DNA of 42,697 bases from Burkholderiales bacterium (GCA_947473125.1 CANJDH010000036.1:1-42697), one strand, 5' to 3'; shown: positions 1 to 8,589, counted from the first letter of the stretch. The notes: generated from the sequence alone by a model not told the origin. A program made the numbers and translations.

Positions 1-1500
1 AACGAGAAACGCCACGAGATCGGCAAGATCGAGGCGCGCTTCCGTGTCAACGTGCTGCTGGTACCGAACAAGTTCCTCGAGACGCCGCACCACACCATCG
101 AGCGCCTGCGCCACGACGACCTGCCCGACACCATGAAGAACAGTTACGACATGGTGGTCGAACCGGAAGCCGAAGGCTACAAGCGCAAGGACCCGAAGGA
201 CGCTCCCAAAAAACTTGAACCGCTGGTCAAGGGCATCACGCCCGAGGCACCGCCGCCGGCACGCGCAGAACCCGTGGCCGCAGTGCCGGTCGCGGCGGCT
301 CCGCTGTCCGAACCACCTGCCGCAAGCGAGGGCATCATCGGCAAAATCCTGGGCTGGTTTAAGCCGAAGACCGAACCCGACGTCATCATGCCGGCCCCGA
401 TCGCCGCGTCGCCCGGCTCGACGGAACGCAAGGAAGAACGCAATGGCCGCGATGGCCGTGGCCGTGGCGGCGAGCGCAGCCGCGGCGGACGTGACCGAAA
501 TGGTCGCGGACGCGGCGCTGAACGTGGCGAACGCACCGAGCGTCCGCCACGCGATCCGGCAGCACGCCCGGATCGTCCTCCGCGCAACGAACCTCGTGAA
601 GGCGCAGCGTTGCCCGTGGCCGAAGGCCAGGCATCAGCGGTTGCCGAAGCCGGCGCCGCGCCCAGCGGCGGCGGCAATGGCCAGCGTCGCGAACGTGGCG
701 AGCGCGGTGGACGCCGCGATCGCGGACCGCGCCCAAATGGTGCAGCCGGTGGCGTTCAAGCCCTCGCTGATGGCGCCGAAACTATGGCGCCAACCAGCGC
801 CGCTTCGGACGCGCAAGCCGACACCAGCGCGGATCATGTCCGCACTGATGGCAACGGCCCGAACGACGCCGAACGGGCAGATGGCGAACGGGGTCGCCGC
901 GGCCGTCGCGGCCGGCGCGGCCGTGGTCGTGGTGATCGCGAGGCATCCGCCACAGGTGCCGATGAGGTCGCGGAGGTCCGTGAAGAGGCTTCCTCGGCGG
1001 CACATCAGGCGGAGCGTGAATTGCCCGACGCAACGCCTGCCGTGGTTGCCATGGCGGTTGCATCGACTGCAGCGGTAGCCGTCGCTGCCGCGCACGACGT
1101 TCAGGGAGCCAGCCCTGCCCCGGTTCACGCAGTGGACCCGGCCCCTCGGCCGGAACCACAAGCGGCTCCGGCCGAGGCAGTACAGGCCGACGTGGCACCG
1201 GTAGTCGCTGCGCCCGTACCTGCGCCCGCACCTGCTCCCGCGCCGGTGGTCACCCCGCTGCCGCCCAAGGCCGCAGAGCCGATCGTGATGCGCCAGTCTA
1301 TCGATGACGTGCTTGCCGAACGCCGCAGCATGCTCGAATCGGCCGGGCTGGCCCTGGTTGAAACCGACGCCGGAAAATGGCGCGCCGCATACGATCGCGC
1401 CGCGCAATACGTCGAGCCGCCCCGCGCCCCGCGCGTCAAACGTCCGGCACCGGTGATCGATCATGGTCCGCTGGTCCTCGTGGAGACCCGCAAGGCCTGA
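1..1500 (+). CDS. rne: Ribonuclease E, C-terminal part (5' end outside window)
   Basis: RNase E is the endonuclease that starts mRNA decay and processes rRNA/tRNA precursors at the inner membrane. The frame is open from base 1, so the S1, DNase I-like and Zn-link regions lie upstream. The visible part begins in the small domain (segment LLVPNKFLETPHH, typical of RNase E/G). It then passes into a non-catalytic tail: Arg/Gly-rich RNA-binding tracts at about 420-560 and 880-950, Ala/Pro-rich linkers, and a more ordered terminal segment of about 75 residues ending LVLVETRKA. Tails like this normally carry RNA-binding and degradosome-contact sites in RNase E; which partners bind here cannot be read. 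The low-complexity DNA creates many long false frames on both strands. RNase E is preferred over RNase G because G lacks such a tail. Confidence 0.93.
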   Translation, partial: NEKRHEIGKIEARFRVNVLLVPNKFLETPHHTIERLRHDDLPDTMKNSYDMVVEPEAEGYKRKDPKDAPKKLEPLVKGITPEAPPPARAEPVAAVPVAAAPLSEPPAASEGIIGKILGWFKPKTEPDVIMPAPIAASPGSTERKEERNGRDGRGRGGERSRGGRDRNGRGRGAERGERTERPPRDPAARPDRPPRNEPREGAALPVAEGQASAVAEAGAAPSGGGNGQRRERGERGGRRDRGPRPNGAAGGVQALADGAETMAPTSAASDAQADTSADHVRTDGNGPNDAERADGERGRRGRRGRRGRGRGDREASATGADEVAEVREEASSAAHQAERELPDATPAVVAMAVASTAAVAVAAAHDVQGASPAPVHAVDPAPRPEPQAAPAEAVQADVAPVVAAPVPAPAPAPAPVVTPLPPKAAEPIVMRQSIDDVLAERRSMLESAGLALVETDAGKWRAAYDRAAQYVEPPRAPRVKRPAPVIDHGPLVLVETRKA

Positions 1501-1565
1501 TCAACCAAAGTCGGAAACCGGCCCGAAAGCGTTGTCTAGCAACGTTCTTGGGCCGATGCCTGAAC

Positions 1566-1596
1566 AAAAAAGCATGCCTCATTGGCATGCTTTTTT
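1566..1596. terminator. Symmetric Rho-independent terminator
   Basis: A perfect 13-base arm (A6 then GCATGCC) is mirrored after a TCATT loop by GGCATGC then T6. The A-tract and T-tract make it work in both directions. It lies between the convergent ends of rne and the Bug gene and probably ends both transcripts. Confidence 0.93.
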
Positions 1597-1620
1597 GTTG
1601 GGCGGCGCCGGTCGCGCTGG

Positions 1621-2586
1621 CTACTCCAGCTTCAGGCCGATGTCGCGAATCACCTTGCCCCACTTCTCCTGTTCGGACTTGACGAACGCGGCGGTATGCT
1701 CGGGCGTGCTGACAATCGGTTCGGCACCGAGCGCGGCGAAGCGTTGCACGAACGCCGGGCGCTGCACCATCTTGTTGATTTCGCTGTTGAGCAACTTGAT
1801 GACGTCGGGCGGCGTGCCGGCGGGTGCGAACACCACAAACCAGCCGAGCACTTCGAACCCGGGGAGGCCGGATTCGGCCACCGTGGGCACGTCCGGCATC
1901 AGCGGCGTGCGCTTGCTGCTTGAAACTGCAAGGGCCCGCGCCGACCCCTTGCGAATGTGCGGCGTCATCACGGCGACGTTTTCAAACATCATCTGGACGC
2001 GCCCCGACAGGAAATCCGGCATCAACGCACCAGTGCCCTTGTAGGGAATGTGCTGCATGTCCACACCGGCCGAGCGCTTGACCATCTCGCCGCCGAGATG
2101 CTGGCCGGTGCCGGGGCTGGACGAGGCAAAATTGTATTTACCCGGGTATTGTTTGAGCAGCGCAATCAACTGTGCAAAGGTCGTCACCGGCGTGTCCGGA
2201 TGCACGACAAATACATATGGCGTGCTGGCCATCAGCGCGACCGGCACCAGGTCTTTTTCCTGGTAGGGAAGATTCGGGTAAAGCGACGGCGCAGTACCGT
2301 GCGCGCTCGACGCCATCAGCAGCGTCAGGCCATCCGGCTCGGCCTTCGCCACCTGCCCGGCGCCGATCGTGCCCGAGGCACCGGCGCGGTTGTCCACCAC
2401 GACGGCCTTGCCGAGCGCCTCGGTGAGACCTTGCGCCACCATGCGGCCGATGACATCGGTTGTGCCCCCGGGTGGAAAGCCGACAATCATCTTGACCGGC
2501 TGGGCCGGATAGCCCTGCGCGCCGGCTGGCAACGGCGCCAGTGCACAAAGGGTCAGAGCGGAAGCGACGAACCAGGTCTTCAACAT
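1621..2586 (-). CDS. Bug/TctC-family periplasmic substrate-binding protein
   Basis: A periplasmic solute receptor of the tripartite tricarboxylate transporter (Bug) family, which typically binds carboxylates. 321 residues is the usual length. A Sec signal peptide (about residues 1-23, ending AGA-Q) is followed by the family's VGFPPGGTTDVIGR ligand loop, the VVVDNRAGASGTIGA segment, HIPYKGTGALMPD and the GLPGFEV/APAGTPP region. The start is supported by GGAGA 8 bases upstream. It is the second gene of a pair with the TauD-type dioxygenase (57-base gap). No tctA/tctB membrane genes are nearby, which is usual for the many orphan Bug proteins of Burkholderiales. The ligand cannot be named from sequence. 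Confidence 0.92.
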   Translation of the reverse strand: MLKTWFVASALTLCALAPLPAGAQGYPAQPVKMIVGFPPGGTTDVIGRMVAQGLTEALGKAVVVDNRAGASGTIGAGQVAKAEPDGLTLLMASSAHGTAPSLYPNLPYQEKDLVPVALMASTPYVFVVHPDTPVTTFAQLIALLKQYPGKYNFASSSPGTGQHLGGEMVKRSAGVDMQHIPYKGTGALMPDFLSGRVQMMFENVAVMTPHIRKGSARALAVSSSKRTPLMPDVPTVAESGLPGFEVLGWFVVFAPAGTPPDVIKLLNSEINKMVQRPAFVQRFAALGAEPIVSTPEHTAAFVKSEQEKWGKVIRDIGLKLE

Positions 2587-2643
2587 GCGATTTTCTCCAC
2601 GATCAGGGTGGGTCGGGGTACAACGTTTAAACAGACCGCAAAG

Positions 2644-3555
2644 TCACGACACCGCAGCAATTGCCTGCAACACGGACTCTCGACCGAGATCATCGCCGCC
2701 CTTGTAGTAGTAGCCCGAGAGTTCGCCGAGGATGGAAGTGCGCGTCATGTGGCGTGTCTTGGTCTGGTCAAAATCGGGCAATGCAACATGCAGCAGGCAG
2801 CGGTTGTCCCACATCACCAGATCGTTCACTGACCAGCGGTGCCGATAGACGAACTCGGACGATGTGGCGTGTTCGTTGAGAAAGCGCAGAATGGGCGCGC
2901 TCTCCTCCTCTGAAAACCCGACAAAGCCGCGAATCCGCTGCCCCAGGAACAAGGCTTTTCTGCCCGTGTCAGGATGGGTCTTGACGACCGCGTGCGCCAC
3001 CGGCGGATTGCGCCGCTTCATGTCGGCCACTTTTTCCGGGTCGCGCTGCTCGATACCCTTGATGAGCGACACATCGTGGATCGCTTCAAGGCTCTCGATA
3101 AAGGCCTGCATTTTCGGACTGAGCGTCTCGTAAGCCAGGTACATGTTGGCCCACATGGTGTCGCCGCCGATCGGTGGTTTTTCCTTGCACAGCAGCAGCG
3201 AGGCCTTGGCCGGGCGCGTCGTATAACTCAGATCGGTATGCCAGTTGCGTCCGGTATTGCGCGTCTCGGACGGTTTGCCGTCCATTTTGCGATTGGTGAC
3301 GAGCAGGATCTCCGGATGCGCGGGGTCACGATAGTGCGGCTGAAAATCGTTCTGCTCGAGCGTGCCAAACTGCGCGCTGAACGCGATCTGTTGGGCTGCA
3401 TCGAGGTCCTGCCCGGGAAACACCAGTACCAGGTGCTTGTGCCAGGCCTGGAGGAGCGCCTGGCGGCTCACATCATCGAGCGGCTCGCGTAGGTCAAGCC
3501 CGGTAACTTGTGCGCCGACCGCAAACCCGAGCGGGGTGATGGCAATACGATTCAT
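2644..3555 (-). CDS. TauD/TfdA-family Fe(II)/2-oxoglutarate dioxygenase
   Basis: A cytoplasmic non-heme iron oxygenase that couples 2-oxoglutarate decarboxylation to hydroxylation of a small acidic substrate. 303 residues, full length. The iron-binding facial triad is visible: H106-T-D108 in NWHTDLSY and the distal His256 in LLHVAL. R268 and R272 near the C-terminus are the likely 2-oxoglutarate carboxylate ligands. The start is supported by GGAG 8 bases upstream. It is probably co-transcribed with the downstream Bug receptor, suggesting uptake and first oxidation of one compound. TauD (taurine), TfdA (2,4-D) and related substrates cannot be separated from sequence alone. Confidence 0.9.
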   Translation of the reverse strand: MNRIAITPLGFAVGAQVTGLDLREPLDDVSRQALLQAWHKHLVLVFPGQDLDAAQQIAFSAQFGTLEQNDFQPHYRDPAHPEILLVTNRKMDGKPSETRNTGRNWHTDLSYTTRPAKASLLLCKEKPPIGGDTMWANMYLAYETLSPKMQAFIESLEAIHDVSLIKGIEQRDPEKVADMKRRNPPVAHAVVKTHPDTGRKALFLGQRIRGFVGFSEEESAPILRFLNEHATSSEFVYRHRWSVNDLVMWDNRCLLHVALPDFDQTKTRHMTRTSILGELSGYYYKGGDDLGRESVLQAIAAVS

Positions 3556-3674
3556 GATTTCATCTCCGTCGAGTGTGTCTCCACTCTGTGTGTCAGGTTT
3601 CGCGCAAGCCCCTGCCCCATGCCACTGGAGGCCCCGGGCATGCCCACATCACGCCATCTTATCGCGCGGCCCGC

Positions 3675-4175
3675 CTATGCTGCCGAGGGCACGCACAGCG
3701 CTTCAAGCAACCCGGCGCAGGCGTCTTCGACATAGTCGAGCACTTCCTCAAACCCTGCGGCACCGCCATAGTAGGGGTCGGGCACCTCGTCGATTCCCTT
3801 GAAACGTGATGCATGGCGCGTGAACAGGCCAAGGCGGTGACGCTGCTGCGGCGGACAGCGGGAGTGGAGCAAGGCAAGATGGCCCGCATCCATGGCCAGA
3901 ATGTGGTCGAAGCTCTCGAAGTCCTCGTCCGACACCTGGCGCGCCCGCTGCGCAGACAGGTCATAGCCGCGTTGCAGCGCATGCGCCTGGGCGCGCCGGT
4001 CCGGCTCATTGCCAACGTGATATCCGTGGGTCCCGGCAGATGCGGTCAGGATCCGCTCCGACAATCCGCGTGAACTAACCATGTGGCGCATGACGCCTTC
4101 GGCAGTCGGCGAGCGGCAGATATTGCCGGTGCAAACGAACAGTACGGATACACCTGCCTTGATTGCAACAGTCAT
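3675..4175 (-). CDS. Low-molecular-weight protein-tyrosine phosphatase
   Basis: Hydrolyses phosphotyrosine by a cysteinyl-phosphate intermediate; bacterial members often reverse tyrosine-kinase control of polysaccharide export, but no such kinase or export gene is nearby. The P-loop is complete (FVCTGNICRSP, C(X)5R-S near the N-terminus) and the general-acid loop DPYYGG is present near the C-terminus. I start at the ATG at 4175 (166 residues, MTVAIKAG); the open frame reaches a TTG at 4199, which would add eight residues without known family homology. It stands alone and is divergent from the Bug gene at 4351. Confidence 0.92.
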   Translation of the reverse strand: MTVAIKAGVSVLFVCTGNICRSPTAEGVMRHMVSSRGLSERILTASAGTHGYHVGNEPDRRAQAHALQRGYDLSAQRARQVSDEDFESFDHILAMDAGHLALLHSRCPPQQRHRLGLFTRHASRFKGIDEVPDPYYGGAAGFEEVLDYVEDACAGLLEALCVPSAA

Positions 4176-4350
4176 ATTGGGCACGCCAGCGGATGACAAC
4201 GATTGAGCGATAGCGAATCGGCAGATGCTACCGCAAAGATCAGAGTCGGCAGCTCACATTTCTTGCGTGCTAGACTTTCTTCCCGCTTGCCGCGCACTCG
4301 CTCTCAGTGTGCTCCGTACACGACCGCAGGCTTGCTTACCGGAGTCCCAG

Positions 4351-5337
4351 ATGCCCCCGTCGTCAGTCGTTGCCCGCTCTCTGCTGGCTTTTTTCGCCTT
4401 TACCGCTGCGTCGGCCACTCCCGCGCAGGACTTCCCCGCAATCGGCAAACCGATTCGAATCGTCGTGCCGTTTACCGCCGGCGGTTCCTCCGATTTCGTT
4501 GCACGCACGCTCGCCACCAAACTCACCGAAACAATGAAGCACTCGGTGATTGTCGACAACCGCCCCGGTGGCAACACGCTGATCGGCGCCGAGCACGTGG
4601 CCAAATCGCCGCCTGACGGCCATACCCTGTTCCTGGTGGGCGTGATCACCCATGCTTCCACGCCTGCCCTGGCCAAGAAAATGCCGGTCGACATGGTCAA
4701 GGACTTTGCCTTCATCACCAATGCGATCGAGTCACCCTTGGTGATTGTGGTCAACCCCAAAGTACCGGCAACCACCCTGTCCGAGTTCATCGCCTATGCC
4801 AAAGCCAACCCCGGCAAGATCAATTTCGGCTCGGCCGGCGTCGGCAATACCCTGCACCTTGCAGGTGAGCAGTTCGCCAGCTTGACCGGTACCCGGCTCA
4901 ACCACATTCCTTACAAAGGCGCCTCGCAGGCCCAGGTGGATTTGATTGGCGGCAGCATTCAGGTCATGTTTGACCTGGTGCAAACGCCACTGAAACAGAT
5001 TCAGGCCGGCAACCTGCGCGCACTCGCGGTCACATCGGGTGAGCGCCTGCCGACATTGCCCACCACACCCACCACAGCGGAAGCCGGCACCCCGGCCTTC
5101 CGCTTCTCGGCGCGCATCGGCCTGGCTGCGCCAGCCGGCACTCCCGCGCCGGTGATGGCGCGCCTGCACAAGGAAATCGTGGCGGCGCTGGGGCAACCAG
5201 ATGTACGCGCCCAGTTCGCCAGTCAGGCCATGATCGCCGCACCGAGCGAATCACCCGAAGCCTTCCAGAAGCTGATGCAAAGCGAAGTTGAGCGCCTCGG
5301 CGCCTTGATTCGTGCGGCCGGCATCCAGCCCGAATGA
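4351..5337 (+). CDS. Bug/TctC-family periplasmic substrate-binding protein
   Basis: Second Bug-type receptor of the window, 328 residues. The open frame extends up to 4225, but the ATG at 4351 has GGAG 6 bases upstream and gives a proper Sec signal peptide (hydrophobic LLAFFAFTAASATPA, cleavage near AQ-DF). Family segments are seen in order: VVPFTAGGSSDFVAR ligand loop, VIVDNRPGGNTLIGA, NHIPYKGASQAQ and APAGTPAPV. It overlaps the downstream UroD-like gene by four bases (ATGA), so the two are translationally coupled. This implies the bound compound is the substrate, or a precursor of the substrate, of that enzyme. It is clearly diverged from the Bug protein at 1621-2586. Confidence 0.92.
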   Translation: MPPSSVVARSLLAFFAFTAASATPAQDFPAIGKPIRIVVPFTAGGSSDFVARTLATKLTETMKHSVIVDNRPGGNTLIGAEHVAKSPPDGHTLFLVGVITHASTPALAKKMPVDMVKDFAFITNAIESPLVIVVNPKVPATTLSEFIAYAKANPGKINFGSAGVGNTLHLAGEQFASLTGTRLNHIPYKGASQAQVDLIGGSIQVMFDLVQTPLKQIQAGNLRALAVTSGERLPTLPTTPTTAEAGTPAFRFSARIGLAAPAGTPAPVMARLHKEIVAALGQPDVRAQFASQAMIAAPSESPEAFQKLMQSEVERLGALIRAAGIQPE

Positions 5338-6290
5338 ATAAAGTGACAAACCCCATGACACCACGCGAGCGTTTTTTCGCGGCCGTCGAAGGCCGTACAG
5401 TCGACCAAGTGCCCGTCACCACCTGGGTACATTTCCTGTCAGACCATCTACCCGGCGAGGAAACCGCCGGCTTGCACGAACGCTTCCTCACGGCCTACGG
5501 CTGGGACCTCGCCAAGGTGATGGGAGACTATCGCTATCCGGTCCCGACGGCACTGCGTTCGCTCGACGATCCGGCACTGCTCGAGCAGCTCGGTGTCGTC
5601 GGCCTCGATGCCCCCTGCTTTGCGGAGCAGCTCAAGTGCCTGAAGGCACTGCGCGCCGCCATGGGACCGGATTTTCCCCTGGTGGAAACCGGTTTTGATC
5701 CCTACCAGTCGATTCTGCGCAACATTGGCCGTGACCAGGAAGCGCAACTCTGGAAGTACCGTGAGCCGACGCTGCGCGCGCTTGAGCGCGCCTGTGAGTC
5801 CATCTGCGGCTACGTGCGCGCGGTCAGACAGCTTGGCATCGAGGGCTATTTTTATTCGACCAACGCGGCAATCCCGGCCGGCTTTCCACGAGGCGCCAGC
5901 CGCGAGGTATACGAAACTTTCCTGCGTCCATTTGATCTGCGCATCCTCAAGGAGGCCGAAGGCATGGTGCGCATCCTGCATGTGCATGGCACTGGTCTGG
6001 ACATGGAGCGCGTCAAGGACTACCCGTGCGAAGTCATCAACCTGTCCGACCGACTGCCCGGCAACCCGAGCTTGCGCGAGTTGCGCCAGTGGACCGACAA
6101 GTGCCTGATGGGTGGTCTGGATGAATCAAAGTTTGCGGACTTGTCTCTCACCGCAATTGCCGCACAGGTCAACGATGCGATTGCCCAGGCCGGCCGCGAC
6201 AAGTTCATCCTCGCCCCTGGGTGCACGATCCCTTCGTTTTCGCCGCAACGCAGCCTGGCGTTCTTGCGCCGTTGCGCAGCCAACGCATAG
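5334..6290 (+). CDS. Uroporphyrinogen decarboxylase (UroD/MtaA)-superfamily protein
   Basis: 318 residues with the URO-D TIM-barrel layout (opening MTPRERFFAAVEGRTVDQVPV; FYSTNAAIPAGF; VRILHVHGTG; FILAPGCTIP). It is not the haem enzyme HemE, since the N-terminal RQAGRY motif is missing. The closest relatives by pattern are corrinoid methyltransferases of the MtaA/MtbA kind and uncharacterised URO-D proteins of catabolic clusters. MtaA enzymes hold zinc with H-x-C and a later Cys; here the first motif reads H-V-H and the later Cys is in APGCTIP, so metal binding may differ or be lost. The start overlaps the Bug stop (ATGA); an internal ATG at 5355 is an alternative. No corrinoid protein gene is adjacent. 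Confidence 0.8.
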   Translation: MNKVTNPMTPRERFFAAVEGRTVDQVPVTTWVHFLSDHLPGEETAGLHERFLTAYGWDLAKVMGDYRYPVPTALRSLDDPALLEQLGVVGLDAPCFAEQLKCLKALRAAMGPDFPLVETGFDPYQSILRNIGRDQEAQLWKYREPTLRALERACESICGYVRAVRQLGIEGYFYSTNAAIPAGFPRGASREVYETFLRPFDLRILKEAEGMVRILHVHGTGLDMERVKDYPCEVINLSDRLPGNPSLRELRQWTDKCLMGGLDESKFADLSLTAIAAQVNDAIAQAGRDKFILAPGCTIPSFSPQRSLAFLRRCAANA

Positions 6291-6310
6291 GGACCTGAAA
6301 ATATCTGCGC

Positions 6311-7033
6311 CTAGCGCGGCGTCACGCAAAACACGCCGGCAAGGGCGTGCTGGCCTGCGACCTGGGCGTGGGCCATGCCATACAGACCAAGTCCGACCAC
6401 CAGCAGCCCGACCCCGCGGCGCACGAGGTTCCCGCCACGCCATAGCGACAGGGCACGCATCAGCGCACCGGCAAACAGCAGGTTGGGCAATGTACCCAAG
6501 CCAAAGGCGAGCATGACCAGCGCGCCTTCGAGGGCATCTCCCGCCAGCAGCGCCGTGGCCAGCACGCTGTAGACCAGGCCGCACGGTACCCAGCCCCATA
6601 AGGCACCGACTGCAAGCGCGCGCGGCAGCGTGTTGGCCGGCATCAACTTGCCGAGCCACGGTTGCACACGCCTCCATAGCCTGGCACCCACACGTTCCAG
6701 TACGGAAATATAGCGGGTGACCCCGAACAGATACAGGCCCAGCCCGACCAGCATCAGGTTGGCAAAGGCATACATGGCCACCTGCACCGGCAATAGATCG
6801 TTGAAAAACAGGGCCATCGAACCAGCCGCCCCGGCCATGGCGCCGGCGACCATGTAGCTGCCGATTCGGCCGCCATTGAAGGCCAGTTGCAGGTGCCAAG
6901 GCGGCTTGCCCCCTGAAGAGCGGGTTGCTGTTCCTGCAGACAGTGCCGAGACGATCGCGCCACACATGCCGATACAGTGCACGCCGCCGAGCAGCCCGAC
7001 TACAAAGACGGCCAGGAGAGCGGATCCCCCCAT
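6311..7033 (-). CDS. TauE/SafE-like (COG2836-type) integral membrane protein
   Basis: 240 residues with about six hydrophobic helices. Signature motifs are HCIGMCG in the first helix and GALWGWVPCGLVYS in the middle, which mark the UreH/DsbD-like 'sulfite exporter' family. The family name does not prove sulfite transport; relatives beside cytochrome cbb3 oxidase and fnr/hemN genes are thought to act in copper or redox supply to the oxidase (inference). It starts two bases after the hemN stop, so it is very likely in the hemN transcript and under FNR control. The paired Cys/His residues of the first motif would suit metal handling. Confidence 0.8.
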   Translation of the reverse strand: MGGSALLAVFVVGLLGGVHCIGMCGAIVSALSAGTATRSSGGKPPWHLQLAFNGGRIGSYMVAGAMAGAAGSMALFFNDLLPVQVAMYAFANLMLVGLGLYLFGVTRYISVLERVGARLWRRVQPWLGKLMPANTLPRALAVGALWGWVPCGLVYSVLATALLAGDALEGALVMLAFGLGTLPNLLFAGALMRALSLWRGGNLVRRGVGLLVVGLGLYGMAHAQVAGQHALAGVFCVTPR

Positions 7034-7035
7034 CG

Positions 7036-8460
7036 CTAGATGATCTTGGAGTAGCGGCTGCGGGCGCGATCGGCCTGCAGGTAGCGGTCAAACACCATCG
7101 CAATGGCGCGCAGGAAAAAGCGCCCCTTGGGGGTCACAGTGATGTAGCCTTTCTCGCGCTCGACCAGCCCCGCTTCCACGAAAGAAGCAAGCTGCGCCAG
7201 TTCCGGTGCGAAATAGGTTTCAAAATCGATCAGATGGGCGATCTCAACCGACTCCATCGACACCTCACCCTGGCACATCAGCCCCATGATCACGGTACGG
7301 CGCACCAGGTCATCCTGCGTCAACTCGATGCCGCGCGTGACCGGCAGACGGTTCTGGTCGATGCAATCGTAATACTCGTCCAGGGTACGGACATTCTGGC
7401 TGTAGGCGGGCCCGATCTTGCTGATCGACGAAATGCCGATTGCCAGCAGGTCGCACTCGGACTGCGTGGTGTATCCCTGGAAATTTCGGTGCAGGCGCCC
7501 CGAGCGCAGCGCCTTGGCCAATTCATCGTCGGGTTTTGCAAAATGGTCCATGCCGATATACACATACCCGGCTTCGAGCAGCCGGTCGAGCGCCAACAGG
7601 AAGATCTTCATCTTGGTGTCGGCCAGGGGCAGGTCGGCGTCGTGGATGCGCCGCTGCGGCTTGAAGCGCGTCGGCAGGTGCGCGTAGCTGTACAGGGCAA
7701 TCCGGTCCGGGTCGGTCGTGATCACCTGGTCCAGGGTGCGTGAAAAGCTCTCCGCCGTCTGCTTGGGCAACCCGTAAATCAGATCGAGGTTGATCGACTT
7801 GAAACCGGCTGCGCGCGCGTCCTTCAAGACCCTGTCTGTCATCGCGAAGGGCTGGATCCGGTTAACGGCCTTTTGCACCGCCGGGTCGAAATCCTGGACG
7901 CCGATGCTCATGCGATTGAGCCCGAGCCCGGCGAGCAGGTCGATGGTGCCGGGGTTGACCGAACGCGGGTCGACTTCGATCGCATACTCACCCTCGGCGT
8001 CAAAATCGAAGTTGGCGCGCAACACGCGCATCAATTGGCGCAGTTCGTCGTCTGACAAAAACGTCGGCGTGCCGCCGCCGAAATGAAGCTGCGTAATGCG
8101 ACGGCTGCCCTGCAGATGCGCGGTCTGCAGGGACAGTTCCTTCTCAAGGTAATGCACGTATTTGAGGGAGCGCCCATGGTCCTTGGTGATCACCTTGTTG
8201 CAGGCGCAGTAATAGCAGATCGACGCACAAAACGGCAGGTGCACATACAGCGAAAGCGGACGTCCGACCCCGCCGATATGGCGTTTCTCCAGCCACGAGG
8301 CATGCGCGGCGGCGTCGAAGGCTTCGACAAAGCGGTCGGCTGTCGGGTACGAGGTGTAGCGCGGCCCGGGCCCGTCAAAACGACGGATCAGGTCCGCAGT
8401 AATCTCGCTGCCGATACCGGGAAAGCGAGTTGCAGCGTCCATGGTGTCTTGATTTTCCAT
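7036..8460 (-). CDS. hemN: Oxygen-independent coproporphyrinogen III oxidase
   Basis: Radical-SAM enzyme that decarboxylates coproporphyrinogen III to protoporphyrinogen IX in anaerobic haem synthesis. 474 residues, full HemN length. The N-terminal PGPRYTSYPTADRF signature of true HemN (rather than HemW) is present, then the cluster motif with C78, C82, C85 and C87 (CASICYYCAC), then the GGGTP SAM loop. It is divergent from fnr with a perfect FNR box between, and overlaps nothing downstream but leads into the TauE-like gene after two bases. The first ATG (8460) lies only 38 bases from the box; an in-frame ATG at 8442 (MDAATRF) could be the true start. Neither has a strong Shine-Dalgarno site. 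Confidence 0.96.
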   Translation of the reverse strand: MENQDTMDAATRFPGIGSEITADLIRRFDGPGPRYTSYPTADRFVEAFDAAAHASWLEKRHIGGVGRPLSLYVHLPFCASICYYCACNKVITKDHGRSLKYVHYLEKELSLQTAHLQGSRRITQLHFGGGTPTFLSDDELRQLMRVLRANFDFDAEGEYAIEVDPRSVNPGTIDLLAGLGLNRMSIGVQDFDPAVQKAVNRIQPFAMTDRVLKDARAAGFKSINLDLIYGLPKQTAESFSRTLDQVITTDPDRIALYSYAHLPTRFKPQRRIHDADLPLADTKMKIFLLALDRLLEAGYVYIGMDHFAKPDDELAKALRSGRLHRNFQGYTTQSECDLLAIGISSISKIGPAYSQNVRTLDEYYDCIDQNRLPVTRGIELTQDDLVRRTVIMGLMCQGEVSMESVEIAHLIDFETYFAPELAQLASFVEAGLVEREKGYITVTPKGRFFLRAIAMVFDRYLQADRARSRYSKII

Positions 8461-8498
8461 ACGATGACCGCACTATGCTCGTACCCGCGTGAAACAGC

Positions 8499-8512
8499 TT
8501 GATCCAGATCAA
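8499..8512. promoter_or_regulatory. FNR box between hemN and fnr
   Basis: TTGAT-CCAG-ATCAA is a perfect match to the FNR consensus TTGAT-N4-ATCAA. Its centre (8505.5) lies about 31 bases upstream of a possible minus-strand -10 (CATAGT, 8477-8472), the spacing of a class II FNR-activated promoter for hemN. The same site, 78 bases before the fnr start, could mediate autoregulation of fnr. Confidence 0.92.
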
Positions 8513-8589
8513 ACCCTCTTTCGACCCGCCCCATACCGCCGTCATTCCCGCAAGGCAGGCAAACCGGCTATGCTTCCCCACTCGACCCC

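Noticed and set aside
177..1464. Several long minus-strand and alternative-frame open stretches within rne
   Set aside because: They arise from the GC-rich Arg/Gly and Ala/Pro coding sequence; they show only low-complexity translations and no ribosome site.
4225..4350. N-terminal extension of the second Bug protein
   Set aside because: The 42 extra residues lie before the signal peptide and lack a ribosome site, whereas ATG 4351 has GGAG at proper distance.
5334..6290. Assignment of the UroD-family gene as hemE
   Set aside because: The N-terminal RQAGRY motif and typical length of HemE are missing; context is a Bug receptor, not haem synthesis.
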